DNA from: Tissierellia bacterium | GTDB taxonomy: Bacteria; Bacillota; Clostridia; Tissierellales; Tepidimicrobiaceae | Direction of reading: 5' to 3' | Length of the DNA stretch: 48,780 bases | Assembly: GCA_012728595.1 (NCBI GenBank) | Contig: JAAYEU010000063.1 | Location: 1-48,780 of the forward strand | Shown here: positions 36,765 to 46,485 of the stretch, in pieces | Layout of the letters: the number at the start of each line of letters is the position of its first letter | Numbering within the stretch: position 1 is the first letter of the stretch | Program-made: the position numbers and the translations under genes | The notes under the pieces: model-generated | What the model saw: only the letters and a program-made list of their open reading frames with translations | Database searches by the model: none | Told to the model about the DNA's origin: nothing

Positions 36765-37580
36765 ATGGATTATATAAATGTCGTTAGTTTTGCCATTAGT
36801 TTAGTATTATCCTATATCGGTGTACCCATGATTTTAAATATGTTGTCAAATAACGATATTGTAAATCCCAACTATAGAGGAGATAATATACCATATACTA
36901 TGGGGCTATCCTTTATATTTATCCAAACAATAACTGTATTTCTTATTATGCTTATTACAAGACAAAATATCGACTATTTAAGCTTATATCTAATAGCCTT
37001 TGTCTTAATGGGTTTAGTGGGTTTACTTGACGATTTAATTGGAGATAAGGACGTTAAAGGATTTAGAGGGCATATTAAGGCTTTTATTAAAGGAAAGTTG
37101 ACAACAGGAGGAATTAAAGCAGGAGTTGGCTTTGTTTTATCCCTTTTTATTTCCCTTTTGGTCAGCAGGAATTTAATAGACATAATAATGAATATATTTG
37201 TTATAAGCCTGTTTACCAATTTAATAAACTTATTCGACCTTAGACCGGGTAGGTCTATTAAGTTATTCATTATGGTCTCTATTATAATGCTAGTAATCAG
37301 CCTTGTTAAGGATTTTAATTTCCTCTTATATTCTATCTATGGTTTATTAGTTATATATTTTCCTATGGATTTAAAGGCTAAAGTCATGATGGGAGATGTA
37401 GGTTCTAATGTTTTGGGTATTACATTAGGCATATATTGTGTATATACTCAAGGAAGGCTGGTTAGAGCAATCTTTCTATTAATATTAATAGTTCTACACA
37501 TATTAGCTGAAAGGGTATCCTTTTCAAAGGTCATAGAGAGAAGCAAGGTACTAAGATTTATTGACAATCTAGGAAGATAG
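36765..37580 (+). CDS. MraY/WecA-like membrane protein (glycosyltransferase 4 superfamily-like)
   Basis: LVGLLDDLIGD, NLINLFDLRPGRSIK, MMGDVGSNVLG; multi-TM. Confidence 0.75.
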   Translation: MDYINVVSFAISLVLSYIGVPMILNMLSNNDIVNPNYRGDNIPYTMGLSFIFIQTITVFLIMLITRQNIDYLSLYLIAFVLMGLVGLLDDLIGDKDVKGFRGHIKAFIKGKLTTGGIKAGVGFVLSLFISLLVSRNLIDIIMNIFVISLFTNLINLFDLRPGRSIKLFIMVSIIMLVISLVKDFNFLLYSIYGLLVIYFPMDLKAKVMMGDVGSNVLGITLGIYCVYTQGRLVRAIFLLILIVLHILAERVSFSKVIERSKVLRFIDNLGR

Positions 37581-37591
37581 GGGGGATTAAT

Positions 37592-38683
37592 CTGTTAAGT
37601 TATAGGAAAGCTAAGGTAGCAGAAATCGAAGAAAAATACGATCATATCTCATGGATTAAGGTTGATATAGACGGATTGGTTTCTAGGGCCGTAAATTACA
37701 ATGATTTAACTGGACCCGTAAAGGAAGGAGATTTGGTTATAATTAATACCACGGCAGTTGAATTATCTTTGGGAACTGGAGGGGTTCACTTCGTAATTTT
37801 CAATTACAGCAATGAATCCAAGGCCTTAGAGGGAGAAGGGCATATTATGAAGTTAAGATATACACCAAACCAATTCAGGGTACTAGCAGTAGAGGAAGAG
37901 GAGAGTAAGTACCATCATGTATTCAATGAATTCAAATCTTTGAACGGGCATATGGTAATTGTAGGAACATTACATAGTATGCTAGCCCCTATGGTAGCCA
38001 TGATAAAGTGGTTAGACGACAGTATAAAGATTAATTATATAATGACCGATGGAGGTTCTTTACCCATACATTTTAGCAATACAGTACGAGAGTTAAAAGA
38101 AAAGAAGCTAATCCATGGGACCATTACTATTGGCCATGCCTTTGGTGGGGATTTAGAATGTACAAATATCTATACTGGATTGATTGCAGCCAAAGAGATT
38201 TTAAAAGGTGATGTAACCATTATCACAATGGGACCGGGTATCGTAGGAACGGGAACTAAGTATGGCTTTAGTGGGATAGAACAAGGCTATATTATTGATG
38301 CTGTTAACACATTAGGTGGTGAAGCCATTATAGTGCCAAGAATTAGCTTCAAGGATAGAAGGGAAAGACACTATGGAATGAGTCATCATACCAGGACTGT
38401 ATTAACCGAAATTGTAAAAACAACTGGTAGATTGATTTTACCAAAATTAGACGATTCAAAATCGAGTATAATAAAGGAACAGATCAAGGATTTAAAATTA
38501 GATTCTAAGTTTGCAATAGAATATGAATCTGGAGATTATATTTTAGAAGCATTAAAATATTACAAGCTTAACATTACAACTATGGGACGGGGTTACCAAG
38601 AGGATGAAGAATATTTTAAAACCCTTGGTGCTATAGGCAATTATGTTTTTAAAGGGTTAAAAGATAGGGGAGGATTGATCTAA
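37592..38683 (+). CDS. DUF3866 family protein; likely CTG start (ORF track begins at internal TTG 37676)
   Basis: Frame open upstream from 37676; LSYRKAKVAEIEEKYDHISWIKVDIDGLVSRAVNYNDLTGPVKEGDLVIINTTAVELSLGTGGVHFV; GGGGGG SD at 37580-37585. Confidence 0.8.
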   Translation: MLSYRKAKVAEIEEKYDHISWIKVDIDGLVSRAVNYNDLTGPVKEGDLVIINTTAVELSLGTGGVHFVIFNYSNESKALEGEGHIMKLRYTPNQFRVLAVEEEESKYHHVFNEFKSLNGHMVIVGTLHSMLAPMVAMIKWLDDSIKINYIMTDGGSLPIHFSNTVRELKEKKLIHGTITIGHAFGGDLECTNIYTGLIAAKEILKGDVTIITMGPGIVGTGTKYGFSGIEQGYIIDAVNTLGGEAIIVPRISFKDRRERHYGMSHHTRTVLTEIVKTTGRLILPKLDDSKSSIIKEQIKDLKLDSKFAIEYESGDYILEALKYYKLNITTMGRGYQEDEEYFKTLGAIGNYVFKGLKDRGGLI

Positions 38684-39222
38684 TGACTTGTGAAGAAAAA
38701 ACCATGAAATCTGAAAGGATTTATGAGGGGAAAATAGTAAATTTAAGGATAGACACAGTGGAGCTGCCAGACAAAAAATACTCTAAAAGAGAGATTGTGG
38801 AACATCCAGGTGCTGTGGGAATAATCCCTATAACTGAGGATGGTTCCATAATTTTAGTTGAACAATATAGGAAGCCAGTAGAAAAAAAATTAATAGAAAT
38901 ACCTGCTGGAAAGATTGAAATCAATGAAGAACCTAAAGAAACTGCTATAAGGGAATTAATAGAAGAAACGGGATATAAAGCAGGTAAAATGGAATATATA
39001 TTGGAATTTTACACTTCACCTGGATTTACCAATGAAAAAATCTATTTATTCCTAGCTACTGAATTAGAATATGTAGAAGAAAATCCAGGGGAGGATGAAT
39101 ACATCCAAGTCAAAAAAATACCTATAGAAAAACTTGTAGATATGATAGATAAAGGGGAAATAATAGATAGTAAAACTATTATAAGCATTTACTTTGCCAT
39201 GAAGTATTTAAAGGCTAAATAG
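38683..39222 (+). CDS. NUDIX hydrolase (ADP-ribose pyrophosphatase-like)
   Basis: Nudix box GKIEINEEPKETAIRELIEETGY; TAATG overlap with previous gene. Confidence 0.93.
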   Translation: MTCEEKTMKSERIYEGKIVNLRIDTVELPDKKYSKREIVEHPGAVGIIPITEDGSIILVEQYRKPVEKKLIEIPAGKIEINEEPKETAIRELIEETGYKAGKMEYILEFYTSPGFTNEKIYLFLATELEYVEENPGEDEYIQVKKIPIEKLVDMIDKGEIIDSKTIISIYFAMKYLKAK

Positions 39223-39299
39223 GTGAGTATGTGATAATATCCTCCTACAAAGCATATTATTTCATATAGGCTTGTATTATTTGAAAGGAGGATTTATCA

Positions 39300-39935
39300 T
39301 TGGCCAATAGGATTAAAAGATGGCTACTTAATAAACTTCAAGAACATTTTGTTATACTTTTTTTAACAACCATAGTTTTTATACTTGGAATAATATTTGG
39401 AGCAATAACCATTAAGTTATTAGATGCAAATCAAAGGAATGAAATGATGTCTTTTTTTAATAGTTTTTTCAAGAGTATAGATAAAAGCAATTTTACTAAT
39501 TTTACCATATTAAAACAATCTTTAATAGATAATTTTAAAACTGTAGGGTTAATATGGATATTGGGTATAGTCTTTATTGGTATTCCATTGATACCAGCCA
39601 TAGTTTTGTTCAGAGGTTTTGCTATAGGATTTACCGTTGGGTTTTTAGTAAACGAATACGGAGCTAAGGGTTTTGCATTTTCAATTTTAGGTATATTACC
39701 TCAAAATTTATTTATTATTCCGGGTATAATATCTACTGCATCAATAGGTTTGACTTTTTCCATCAAAAATATAAAGATGAGAAAGTTTCGCCTGATTCAT
39801 AACAATTTCTTTACAAGGGTTCTAGATTATACTATTATGCTTTATTTATTTTCTATTATAATATTTTTAGGTTCCATAATAGAAGGGTATATTTCTCCAT
39901 TCTTTTTACGAATGCTAACAGATTATTTAGGCTAG
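39300..39935 (+). CDS. spoIIM: Stage II sporulation protein M (TTG start)
   Basis: SpoIIM/DUF95 membrane protein; AIVLFRGFAIGFTVGFLVNEYGAKGFAFSILGILPQNLFIIPGII. Confidence 0.92.
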   Translation: MANRIKRWLLNKLQEHFVILFLTTIVFILGIIFGAITIKLLDANQRNEMMSFFNSFFKSIDKSNFTNFTILKQSLIDNFKTVGLIWILGIVFIGIPLIPAIVLFRGFAIGFTVGFLVNEYGAKGFAFSILGILPQNLFIIPGIISTASIGLTFSIKNIKMRKFRLIHNNFFTRVLDYTIMLYLFSIIIFLGSIIEGYISPFFLRMLTDYLG

Positions 39936-39989
39936 GCTTATTAAGGAGGTTATTGAAGAATATTTTATTAGTAGTAAAGGAGAAGAGGT

Positions 39990-40883
39990 ATGACCGAATC
40001 TATTTTAAAAAACTATATAGCTTATATGAAAAATGATAAGGCATTAACTTCTAATACTTTAGAAGCCTATATAAGGGACATAACTCAATTTAAAGAATAT
40101 TTAGTACAAAACAATATTAAGGATAGTACTAAAGTAAATAAAACTATAATTATCACATATTTAATGTTTTTACAAAAAGAGGGAAAGGCGCCTTCTACAA
40201 TTTCTAGGAATTTAGCCTCAATTAGATGTTACTATCAGTATATGTTAAATAATAATTTGATCAAAGAGGATCCAACATATAATTTAAGGTCCCCTAAACC
40301 AGAAAGGAAGTTACCCAGTGTACTGACAAAGGAGGAAGTGGACATATTACTGTCCCAGCCAAAGGGAGATGACTTTAAAGGAGTTAGGGATAAGGCTATG
40401 CTGGAGTTACTATATGCAACTGGGATTAGGGTTTCTGAAATTGTAGCTTTAAACTTAGATGATGTAGATTTAGAGTTGGGACAACTTATTATAGAGGATG
40501 ATAGACTGGATGTAAGAGTTATACCAATAGGAAATATGGCAATAAAATATTTAAAAAAGTATATATATGAATACAGGGAAAAGGTTTTAAAAAATGAGGA
40601 TGAAGAGGCCCTATTTTTGAATTATAATGGGAATAGATTATCAAGACAAGGATTTTGGAAAATAATAAAGGCTTATTCAAAACAATCGAAAATTGAGAAA
40701 AAGATTACTCCTCAGACCCTAAGACATTCTTTTGCTGTCCATTTGTTGGAAAATGGAGCAGATATAAAAACTGTACAAGAAGTACTTGGTCATTCAGATG
40801 TTTCCGCGACTCAAATTTATACCTTTGCAATGGAAAATAAAAGATTAAGGGATGTATACAAAAAGACACATCCCAGAGCATAG
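39990..40883 (+). CDS. xerD: Site-specific tyrosine recombinase XerD
   Basis: ATGIRVSEIVALNLDDVDL; TPQTLRHSFAVHLLENGADIKTVQEVLGHSDVSATQIYTF. Confidence 0.94.
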   Translation: MTESILKNYIAYMKNDKALTSNTLEAYIRDITQFKEYLVQNNIKDSTKVNKTIIITYLMFLQKEGKAPSTISRNLASIRCYYQYMLNNNLIKEDPTYNLRSPKPERKLPSVLTKEEVDILLSQPKGDDFKGVRDKAMLELLYATGIRVSEIVALNLDDVDLELGQLIIEDDRLDVRVIPIGNMAIKYLKKYIYEYREKVLKNEDEEALFLNYNGNRLSRQGFWKIIKAYSKQSKIEKKITPQTLRHSFAVHLLENGADIKTVQEVLGHSDVSATQIYTFAMENKRLRDVYKKTHPRA

Positions 40884-40894
40884 GAGGGGATATT

Positions 40895-41713
40895 ATGGAT
40901 TATATGGTAAAACTAAAAAACAGCATAGATTTCATTAAGGGAAAAGTAGAATTTGATCCCGAAATAGGTATTATCCTTGGTTCTGGTTTGGGAGATCTAG
41001 GAGAGAAAATAGAAGATCCATTAATATTTAAATACGAAGATATTCCAAACTTTCCTAAATCAACGGTAGAAGGGCATAAAGGGCAGTTAATTTTGGGCAA
41101 GTTGGGAAATAAAAATGTGGTAGCTATGCAGGGGCGATTCCATTATTATGAGGGTTATTCCTTGATGGATGTAGTGTTTCCCGTTAGAGTGATGATAGGA
41201 TTAGGTATAGAAACATTAATCGTAACCAATGCTGCAGGTGGAATTGATGAAAGTTTTACACCTGGAGATTTAATGATTATTGAAGACCATATAAATATTA
41301 CGGGTCAAAATCCTTTGATAGGAAAAAATTTTGATGAATTAGGGCCTAGATTCCCAGATATGAGTAAAGCTTATAATAGGGAACTTATAGATATAGCTAA
41401 AAGGGTGGGAGAAGATTTAGGATTAGATTTAAAAGAGGGTGTATATATGTGGTTTACTGGGCCAACCTATGAAACTCCAGCTGAAGTGAGGCTTGCAAAG
41501 AATTTAGGAGCATCAGCGGTTGGCATGTCAACGGTACCAGAAGTAATAGTAGCCGTTCATCAAGGTATTAGAGTATTAGGCATATCTTGTATAACCAATA
41601 TGGCAGCAGGTATATTGGACCAAGCTCTAAGCCATGAAGAAGTTATTGAAACCTCTTTAAAGGCTAAGGATAGTTTTGAAAAATTAATAATTGGCATATT
41701 GTCAAGTATTTAA
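40895..41713 (+). CDS. punA: Purine-nucleoside phosphorylase
   Basis: IGIILGSGLGDLG, VEGHKGQLILG, MQGRFHYYEGYS, VTNAAGGID, GPTYETPAEVR. Confidence 0.95.
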   Translation: MDYMVKLKNSIDFIKGKVEFDPEIGIILGSGLGDLGEKIEDPLIFKYEDIPNFPKSTVEGHKGQLILGKLGNKNVVAMQGRFHYYEGYSLMDVVFPVRVMIGLGIETLIVTNAAGGIDESFTPGDLMIIEDHINITGQNPLIGKNFDELGPRFPDMSKAYNRELIDIAKRVGEDLGLDLKEGVYMWFTGPTYETPAEVRLAKNLGASAVGMSTVPEVIVAVHQGIRVLGISCITNMAAGILDQALSHEEVIETSLKAKDSFEKLIIGILSSI

Positions 41714-41727
41714 ATGGGGGGTAGCAG

Positions 41728-43053
41728 ATGAGAATTTACGATATTATTAAAAATAAGAGAGATAAGAGGGAACTTACTACTGCAGAAATAGAATATTTTA
41801 TAGAAAATTACACAAATGGGAAAATTCCTGATTATCAAGCATCGGCTCTGTTAATGGCCATCTATTTTAATAAGATGAATAAAAGGGAAACTTTGGATTT
41901 AACTAAAGCAATGATAAATTCTGGAGATACAGTAGATTTATCTAGAATTCAGGGGGTAAAAGTTGATAAACACTCAACGGGTGGAGTTGGTGATACTGTT
42001 ACCCTAGTAGTAGGGCCTATGGTTGCAGCATGTGGTGTCCCATTTGTAAAAATGTCGGGTAGAGGATTAGGGCATACTGGAGGTACATTGGACAAGCTAG
42101 AATCTATAAGAGGCTTTAGAGTCGAACTCGATGAAGAGGAATTTATAAGAAACTCAAACGAAATAAATATTTGCATATGCAGTCAAACTGCTAACATAGC
42201 ACCGGCTGATAAAAAGCTATATGCCTTAAGAGACGTGACTGCTACTGTGGAGGACCTATCTTTAATTGCTAGTAGCGTAATGAGTAAAAAATTGGCTATT
42301 GGTTCCAATGCCATTATATTAGATGTAAAAATTGGAAGTGGAGCTTTTATGAAGGATTTAGATGATGCTATCCAGTTAGCTAAAGCAATGGTTGATATAG
42401 GGGATGGCTATGGAAGGGAGACGATAGCTGTACTATCAAATATGGATGAGCCTTTAGGGAAAGCTGTTGGCAATGCCTTAGAGGTTAAGGAAGCTATAGA
42501 AACTTTAAAGGGGCAAGGCCCAGAAGACTTATTCGAATTGAGCTTGTTATTAGGGTCTAAACTACTAGTATTAGCTAATAAAGTAGAAAATGAAGAAGAA
42601 GGTAAAAAAATGTTAATAGATGCGGTTGAAAGTGGAGCGGCTTATGAGAAATTTAAAGAGTTAGTAAAGTATCAGGGGGGAGATTTAAACCAGATAGAAG
42701 ATTTAAATTTACTTCCTAAGGCTGAACATGTAATTGAGGTGAGAAGTAAAAAAGAAGGCTATGTAAAATCATTAAATGCTGAAGAAGTAGGCAAGTGTGC
42801 TTTAATGTTAGGAGCAGGTAGAGAAAACATGGAATCTATTATAGACTATTCAGCTGGAATTGTGCTTAAAAAGAAAGTAGATGATGAAGTAAATAAAGGT
42901 GATGTTTTAGCCGAAATTCATTGTAATGATATAGATATGGCCAAAAAAGTAGAAGAGCATTTACATGAAATCTATAAGATTGGTGCAAAAAATCAAGAAG
43001 TAAAAAAATTGATATATGGTTTGGTAACCAAAGATGGTACTGAGCTATATTAA
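41728..43053 (+). CDS. pdp: Pyrimidine-nucleoside phosphorylase
   Basis: VDKHSTGGVGDTVTLVVGPMVAACGVPFVKMSGRGLGHTGGTLDKLESI. Confidence 0.95.
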   Translation: MRIYDIIKNKRDKRELTTAEIEYFIENYTNGKIPDYQASALLMAIYFNKMNKRETLDLTKAMINSGDTVDLSRIQGVKVDKHSTGGVGDTVTLVVGPMVAACGVPFVKMSGRGLGHTGGTLDKLESIRGFRVELDEEEFIRNSNEINICICSQTANIAPADKKLYALRDVTATVEDLSLIASSVMSKKLAIGSNAIILDVKIGSGAFMKDLDDAIQLAKAMVDIGDGYGRETIAVLSNMDEPLGKAVGNALEVKEAIETLKGQGPEDLFELSLLLGSKLLVLANKVENEEEGKKMLIDAVESGAAYEKFKELVKYQGGDLNQIEDLNLLPKAEHVIEVRSKKEGYVKSLNAEEVGKCALMLGAGRENMESIIDYSAGIVLKKKVDDEVNKGDVLAEIHCNDIDMAKKVEEHLHEIYKIGAKNQEVKKLIYGLVTKDGTELY

Positions 43054-43070
43054 TATATAATATTTAAGTA

Positions 43071-43108
43071 AAAAGCATCCTAAAAATGATAGCAGGATGC
43101 TTTTTTTC
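43071..43108 (+). terminator. Intrinsic terminator after pdp
   Basis: AAAAGCATCCT ... AGGATGCTTTTTTT. Confidence 0.9.
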
Positions 43109-43201
43109 GTTAAAATGTTCTTATGTTTTTTATAATAGTCTGTATAAGTGAGGATTTTAATGGATACCATAAAAGTAAACATTAATTTAGGAGGGTATGT
43201 T

Positions 43202-44359
43202 GTGGCTAGAAGAATTATCTCGTTAATTTTATCATTAATAATCTGCTTTTCCATGCCTGTAGAACTTTTCGCTGAAGATAAATTAGATATTCAGGCTAAA
43301 TCTGCCATATTAATGGACTATAATACTGGTGAAATTCTGTATGAAAAAAATCCTCACGATAAAGTACCTCCTGCCAGCATAAGCAAAATAATGACCCTTT
43401 TATTAGCCATGGAAGCCTTAGAATCAGGCAAAATTAAACTATCCGATAATGTAAGAATAAGTGCTCATGCAGCGGGTATGGGAGGTAGTCAACTGTGGTT
43501 GGAAGAAGGAGAAAGTCAGACTGTTGAAAATTTACTTAAAGCCATAACAATAAGGTCGGCAAACGATGCTTCCGTAGCCTTAGCTGAGTATATAGCAGGT
43601 AGCGAAGAATTATTTGTTAGGATGATGAATGATAAGGCAAAAGCTTTAGGAATGAAAAATACTAACTTTATGAATGCCTCAGGGTTACCTAATGAAGAGC
43701 AGTATGTATCAGCCTATGATGTAGCATTGATGTCAAAGGAGCTATTAAAACATGATGAAATACATAAGTGGTTAACCGTATACATGGACGAATTATTGGT
43801 AGGGAAAAAGAAAGATAAGGTACAAAGCCTTGTAAATACCAATAGGCTGATAAAGGATTATGAGGGTGCTACTGGAATTAAAACTGGCTCAACTAGTAAG
43901 GCAGGCTATTGTCTGGCTGCATCTGCTAAGAGGGGAAATCTACAGTTAATTGCAGTAGTAATGGGCTGCGAAACTTCCAAGATAAGGTTTGATGAAGCCA
44001 TGAGGCTATTGGATTATGGATTTGCCAATTATGATTCTATAACCATAGGAAGAAAGGGAGATATTTTAGGAAAGGTACAGGTTCACAAAGGAAGCATTTC
44101 CTCCATAGAGGTGATTTTGGAAAGGGATAGCTTCATATTGATATCTAAAGGAGATAAGGCCAATATCAGTAAGGAAATTGTTTTACCCGAATATATTGAA
44201 GGACCAGTAGAAAAAGGGCAGGAAATTGGTCACTTAATAATTAGAGTAGATGGAAGCTTAGTAGATAGGATAAATTTAGTATCAAAAACAAGGGTAGAGA
44301 AGGCTGGTTTTAAAGAGATGTTCAAAAAAACCGTTAAAAGTCTCCTAATTGCTAAATGA
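43202..44359 (+). CDS. D-alanyl-D-alanine carboxypeptidase (S11), GTG start preferred
   Basis: VPPASISKIMTLLLAMEA (SxxK), SANDASVAL (SxN), KTGSTSKAGYC (KTG); AGGAGG at 43190. ORF track starts at 43148. Confidence 0.93.
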   Translation: MARRIISLILSLIICFSMPVELFAEDKLDIQAKSAILMDYNTGEILYEKNPHDKVPPASISKIMTLLLAMEALESGKIKLSDNVRISAHAAGMGGSQLWLEEGESQTVENLLKAITIRSANDASVALAEYIAGSEELFVRMMNDKAKALGMKNTNFMNASGLPNEEQYVSAYDVALMSKELLKHDEIHKWLTVYMDELLVGKKKDKVQSLVNTNRLIKDYEGATGIKTGSTSKAGYCLAASAKRGNLQLIAVVMGCETSKIRFDEAMRLLDYGFANYDSITIGRKGDILGKVQVHKGSISSIEVILERDSFILISKGDKANISKEIVLPEYIEGPVEKGQEIGHLIIRVDGSLVDRINLVSKTRVEKAGFKEMFKKTVKSLLIAK

Positions 44360-44371
44360 TTTAAATATTAT

Positions 44372-44400
44372 TTGTATTTTGTCTGAAAACATAATAAAAT
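44372..44400 (+). promoter_or_regulatory. Candidate SigA promoter of M50 protease-scpAB unit
   Basis: TTGTAT -17 nt- TAAAAT. Confidence 0.4.
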
Positions 44401-44414
44401 ATATTCAGATATAG

Positions 44415-44438
44415 AACCTCGGCTAATAAGTCGAGGTT
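44415..44438. other. Leader stem-loop upstream of M50 protease gene
   Basis: AACCTCGGCT-aata-AGTCGAGGTT (10 bp, one G.U); no T-tract. Confidence 0.75.
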
Positions 44439-44463
44439 AAATAATTAAAAGGAGATAGATTAA

Positions 44464-45054
44464 ATGTATGATTTTATATTAAGACTTCCTGGCTTGTTAC
44501 TAGCAATAGTTATCCATGAATTTTCCCATGGATATATGGCATATATGTTAGGGGATAACACCGCTAAAGAAGCAGGGAGATTATCCCTCAATCCTTTAAA
44601 ACATCTGGATTTAGCAGGTTTTATATTTTTGCTGCTTTTTAGGTTTGGATGGGCCAAGCCTGTACCTATAAATTCTATCAATTTTAAAAATAGAAAGAGA
44701 GGCACAATATTAGTATCTTTAGCTGGACCATTATCAAACTTTTTTCTGGCTATAGTAATTGGATATATATTATCGGAAGATATTGTAAGCAACTATATTT
44801 TGTTAAATATTTTAATCGTTGCTTTATGGTATAATATAATGTTGGGGGTCTTTAATTTATTACCCTTTCCTCCTTTAGATGGTTCAAAAATATTAGCTAG
44901 TTTACTACCTACTAAATTTGAGTATCTATTCTACAAATACGAAAGATATCTATATATAATTTTAATAGTGTTAATTATAACCGATACGATTGACAAGATT
45001 CTTAGCCCGTTAATCTACATCAGTATGGATATATTAACTAAAATCATTATTTAA
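44464..45054 (+). CDS. Site-2 protease family (M50) membrane metalloprotease
   Basis: AIVIHEFSHGYMAY (HExxH), SLAGPLSNFFLAI, NLLPFPPLDGSKIL. Confidence 0.94.
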   Translation: MYDFILRLPGLLLAIVIHEFSHGYMAYMLGDNTAKEAGRLSLNPLKHLDLAGFIFLLLFRFGWAKPVPINSINFKNRKRGTILVSLAGPLSNFFLAIVIGYILSEDIVSNYILLNILIVALWYNIMLGVFNLLPFPPLDGSKILASLLPTKFEYLFYKYERYLYIILIVLIITDTIDKILSPLIYISMDILTKIII

Positions 45055-45066
45055 CAGGAGTGGATT

Positions 45067-45816
45067 ATGGAATACAAAATTGTGCTGGAAAGCTTTGAAG
45101 GCCCCATGGACCTTCTATTACATCTAATAGAGAAAGCAAAGATTGATATCTATGATATACCTATAAATGAGATTACAGAACAATATCTAGCTTATCTCTC
45201 TAAAATGGAGGAATTAGATTTAGAGGTAACTAGTGATTTTTTAATAATGGCTTCAACGCTACTTGAAATTAAGTCTAAATTGCTGCTACCTCAACCAAAG
45301 AAAGAAAAGTCTGAAGATGATACTGAAGATGAAGGAGATCCAAGATTGGAATTGGTAAAAAAGTTAGTTGAATATAAGAAGTATAAGGAAGTTACGGTGA
45401 CCTTTAGGCAGCTTGAGAACATACAAAATAAGGTTTATTATAAACCCCAAGAAGATTTGACTCCTTTTACAGACAAAGAAATTAGCCTTGAACAAATGGA
45501 GCTTACCGATCTTGTTAAGGCTATAAACAATATAGTGAAGAGAAGATATAAGGTCAGCGATCCAATCGTATTAAGTGAAATAGAAAGAGAAGAATATACA
45601 CTTGAGGATTCAATGAAAAAAATAAAAAAGATGCTGGCTTCAAATAAAAAAATTAAGTTTAGCCAAATATTGGGAAAAACTTTCAATAGAAAAGAGATAG
45701 TGGTCTGCTTTCTATCTTTGCTTGAGCTAATCAAAACTAAATATATTAAAATATATCAAAAAAATAATTTTGATGACATTGTAATAATCAAAACTGATGA
45801 AGAGGGTGTATTATAA
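45067..45816 (+). CDS. scpA: Segregation and condensation protein A
   Basis: ESFEGPMDLLLHLIEKAKIDIYDIPINEITEQYLAYL. Confidence 0.96.
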   Translation: MEYKIVLESFEGPMDLLLHLIEKAKIDIYDIPINEITEQYLAYLSKMEELDLEVTSDFLIMASTLLEIKSKLLLPQPKKEKSEDDTEDEGDPRLELVKKLVEYKKYKEVTVTFRQLENIQNKVYYKPQEDLTPFTDKEISLEQMELTDLVKAINNIVKRRYKVSDPIVLSEIEREEYTLEDSMKKIKKMLASNKKIKFSQILGKTFNRKEIVVCFLSLLELIKTKYIKIYQKNNFDDIVIIKTDEEGVL

Positions 45817-46362
45817 GTGGACAGAAGAGAATTAAAAGCCATAATCGAAGCTTTATTATTCGTTTGGGGGGATCCTCTATCCTTAAAAGATATTTCACAG
45901 ATAGTTGAGCTAGATATAAGCCTAATAAAAGATGTATTAAAAGAAATGATGGATGAATTTGATTACAATCTAAGGGGATTAAAAATAGTTCAAGTGGAGG
46001 ATACATATCAGTTATCTACTAGGCCAGAATTTTATCCTTGGATAAGTAAATTATCTCAAAATAAGGATAATAAAAGCCTTTCCAATGCAGCCTTAGAAAC
46101 CCTTTCCATAATTGCATACAAACAACCAGTTACCAAAGCCGAAATCGAAGCTATTAGAGGAGTAAGATGTGATAAGGCTTTGGAAACATTATTAAATAAG
46201 AAATTAATAGAAGAAAAGGGTAGGCTAGAGAAAACTGGTCGACCAATACTATATGGAACTACTAAGGAGTTTTTAAGGTATTTTGGGTTAAAAGATATAG
46301 ATGAGTTACCTCCTTTATTAGACATTGAACTAGATGATGAATTTGAGAACTTGGAGAATTAA
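45817..46362 (+). CDS. scpB: Segregation and condensation protein B (GTG start)
   Basis: IEALLFVWGDPLSLKDI, ALETLSIIAYKQPVTKAEIEAIRGV, GRPILYGTTKEFLRYFGL. Confidence 0.96.
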   Translation: MDRRELKAIIEALLFVWGDPLSLKDISQIVELDISLIKDVLKEMMDEFDYNLRGLKIVQVEDTYQLSTRPEFYPWISKLSQNKDNKSLSNAALETLSIIAYKQPVTKAEIEAIRGVRCDKALETLLNKKLIEEKGRLEKTGRPILYGTTKEFLRYFGLKDIDELPPLLDIELDDEFENLEN

Positions 46363-46382
46363 TTTTCTCACAAGTTTTTTTT
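46348..46382 (+). terminator. Intrinsic terminator overlapping scpB stop
   Basis: AACTTGGAGAA ... TTCTCACAAGTT then TTTTTT (one bulged A). Confidence 0.8.
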
Positions 46383-46485
46383 GTATAAAATTTTTGAATT
46401 ATACTGGAAATTTATGATAAAAATGAATCATTAAGTTCTATTATGGGAAAAATAAAGATTGCTACATTCTAAATGGGGTGAAGGG

